Source of the DNA: a virus
Virus record (IMG/VR): IMGVR_UViG_3300047997_000099
Coordinates: 1-24,795 of that record
DNA: 24,795 nt
Reading direction: 5' to 3' (one strand)
Shown here: one piece after another, positions 24,375-24,795 of the stretch
How positions within the stretch are numbered: the stretch's first letter is position 1
Layout: the number at the start of each line of letters is the position of its first letter
Position numbers and translations under genes: made by a program
Notes under the pieces: model-generated
Databases searched by the model: none
Told to the model about the DNA's origin: nothing
What the model saw: the letters and a program-made list of their open reading frames with translations, nothing else

Positions 24375-24795
24375 TTAACCTAAAGCGATAGCGAGAGCAG
24401 TAGCGTCGAGACCTGCTTCCACAGATACACCAACCTGAGCAGCAAGAGTGTTTACCTCAATTTGCAATTCGTTAATAGCATTAATAAGGTTTGCTTTATT
24501 TTGTGTAGTGAGGTTGTTTAAGTTTCCGATAGTAGTATCTTTAATTTCATTAATCGCAGCAACGATACTGGATTTGGAAACTGTACTTAAGTTAGAAAGA
24601 ACACCAACAATGACATCTTTTGTTTCGTTGAGAGCAGCAACTAAGCTTGAATGGTCTACAATGTTAGCAGACAGAGATGTCAAGTCGCCTACATCTTGAT
24701 CTAGTTCATTAACAGCATTAACAATACTAGTTTTATCCACAGTAGTTAACTGGGATAACGATTTAATGATAGTATCGGTGATATAATTAACTGCT
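24375..24795 (-). CDS. Helical-repeat tail-fibre protein, 3' part only
   Basis: The frame is open to the window edge; reading from 24795 it starts AVNYITDTIIKSLSQLTTV and so continues upstream. It consists of repeats of about 26-28 residues with the pattern L-T-T-x-x-K-x-x-I-V-x-A-I-N-E-L (TTVDKTSIVNAVNELD, VDHSSLVAALNETK, STVSKSSIVAAINEIK, TTQNKANLINAINELQ), as in trimeric coiled-coil fibre shafts. The C-terminus is a short hydrophobic tail (GLDATALAIALG). It lies first in the downstream fibre cassette. Confidence 0.85.
   Translation of the reverse strand, partial: AVNYITDTIIKSLSQLTTVDKTSIVNAVNELDQDVGDLTSLSANIVDHSSLVAALNETKDVIVGVLSNLSTVSKSSIVAAINEIKDTTIGNLNNLTTQNKANLINAINELQIEVNTLAAQVGVSVEAGLDATALAIALG

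Noticed and set aside
1-24795. CRISPR array, insertion sequence, transposase or integrase
   Set aside because: I saw no regularly spaced repeats with spacers, no terminal inverted repeats with a transposase, and no recombinase motifs on either strand.

Overview
The window comes from a T4-like cyanomyovirus that infects marine picocyanobacteria (Synechococcus or Prochlorococcus). T4-type neck, tail-completion and terminase genes (13, 14, 15, 16) and a tail-fibre cassette sit on the same DNA as host-derived photosynthesis and carbon-metabolism genes (psbA, hli, a plant-type ferredoxin, talC). Assignments come from reading the protein sequences and recalling the families; no database was searched.

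Layout. (1) Positions 14-6981, all minus strand, is an early-looking accessory module. Read in transcription order from high to low coordinate it holds a small conserved gene, a tail-lysozyme-like enzyme with its partner gene, a permuted tmRNA gene, tRNA-Arg(UCU) and tRNA-Val(UAC), two same-strand genes overlapping out of frame, talC, a Phd/YefM-like orphan antitoxin, two unknown genes, a small outer-membrane-like protein, two small membrane proteins, hli, a mini-operon of three tiny genes including a 35-residue Hli, psbA and ferredoxin. (2) Positions 7064-8816, plus strand, hold three exported proteins; the last overlaps its upstream neighbour and, convergently, the minus-strand gene beyond it. 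(3) Positions 8692-13685, minus strand, hold the neck and packaging operon (13-14-15-16) followed by four probable virion or membrane genes. (4) Positions 13772-24795, minus strand, hold a tail-fibre and adhesin cassette: a helical-repeat fibre that runs off the window, two fibres with related N-termini, a polyglycine adhesin, and a 1792-residue protein with a strikingly aromatic segment.

Regulation. About ten sigma70-like promoters (close to TTGACA, mostly 17 bp, then close to TATAAT) precede the accessory genes. T4-type late boxes (TATAAATA and variants such as GCTAAATA) precede the structural genes. A recurrent feature is that the promoter of one gene is built into the Rho-independent terminator of the gene before it, with the -35 or late box in the loop, or the predicted start point inside the stem.

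The most notable item is a complete two-piece (permuted) tmRNA gene at about 5624-5861. The acceptor half lies upstream of the coding half. The two halves can form the acceptor stem, P2 and P3, and the tag reads ANNIVAFSRSTVAA. It is followed at once by two abutting tRNA genes, giving a compact translation-support locus. psbA, hli and ferredoxin would maintain light-driven electron flow in the infected cell, while talC would redirect carbon through the pentose phosphate pathway.
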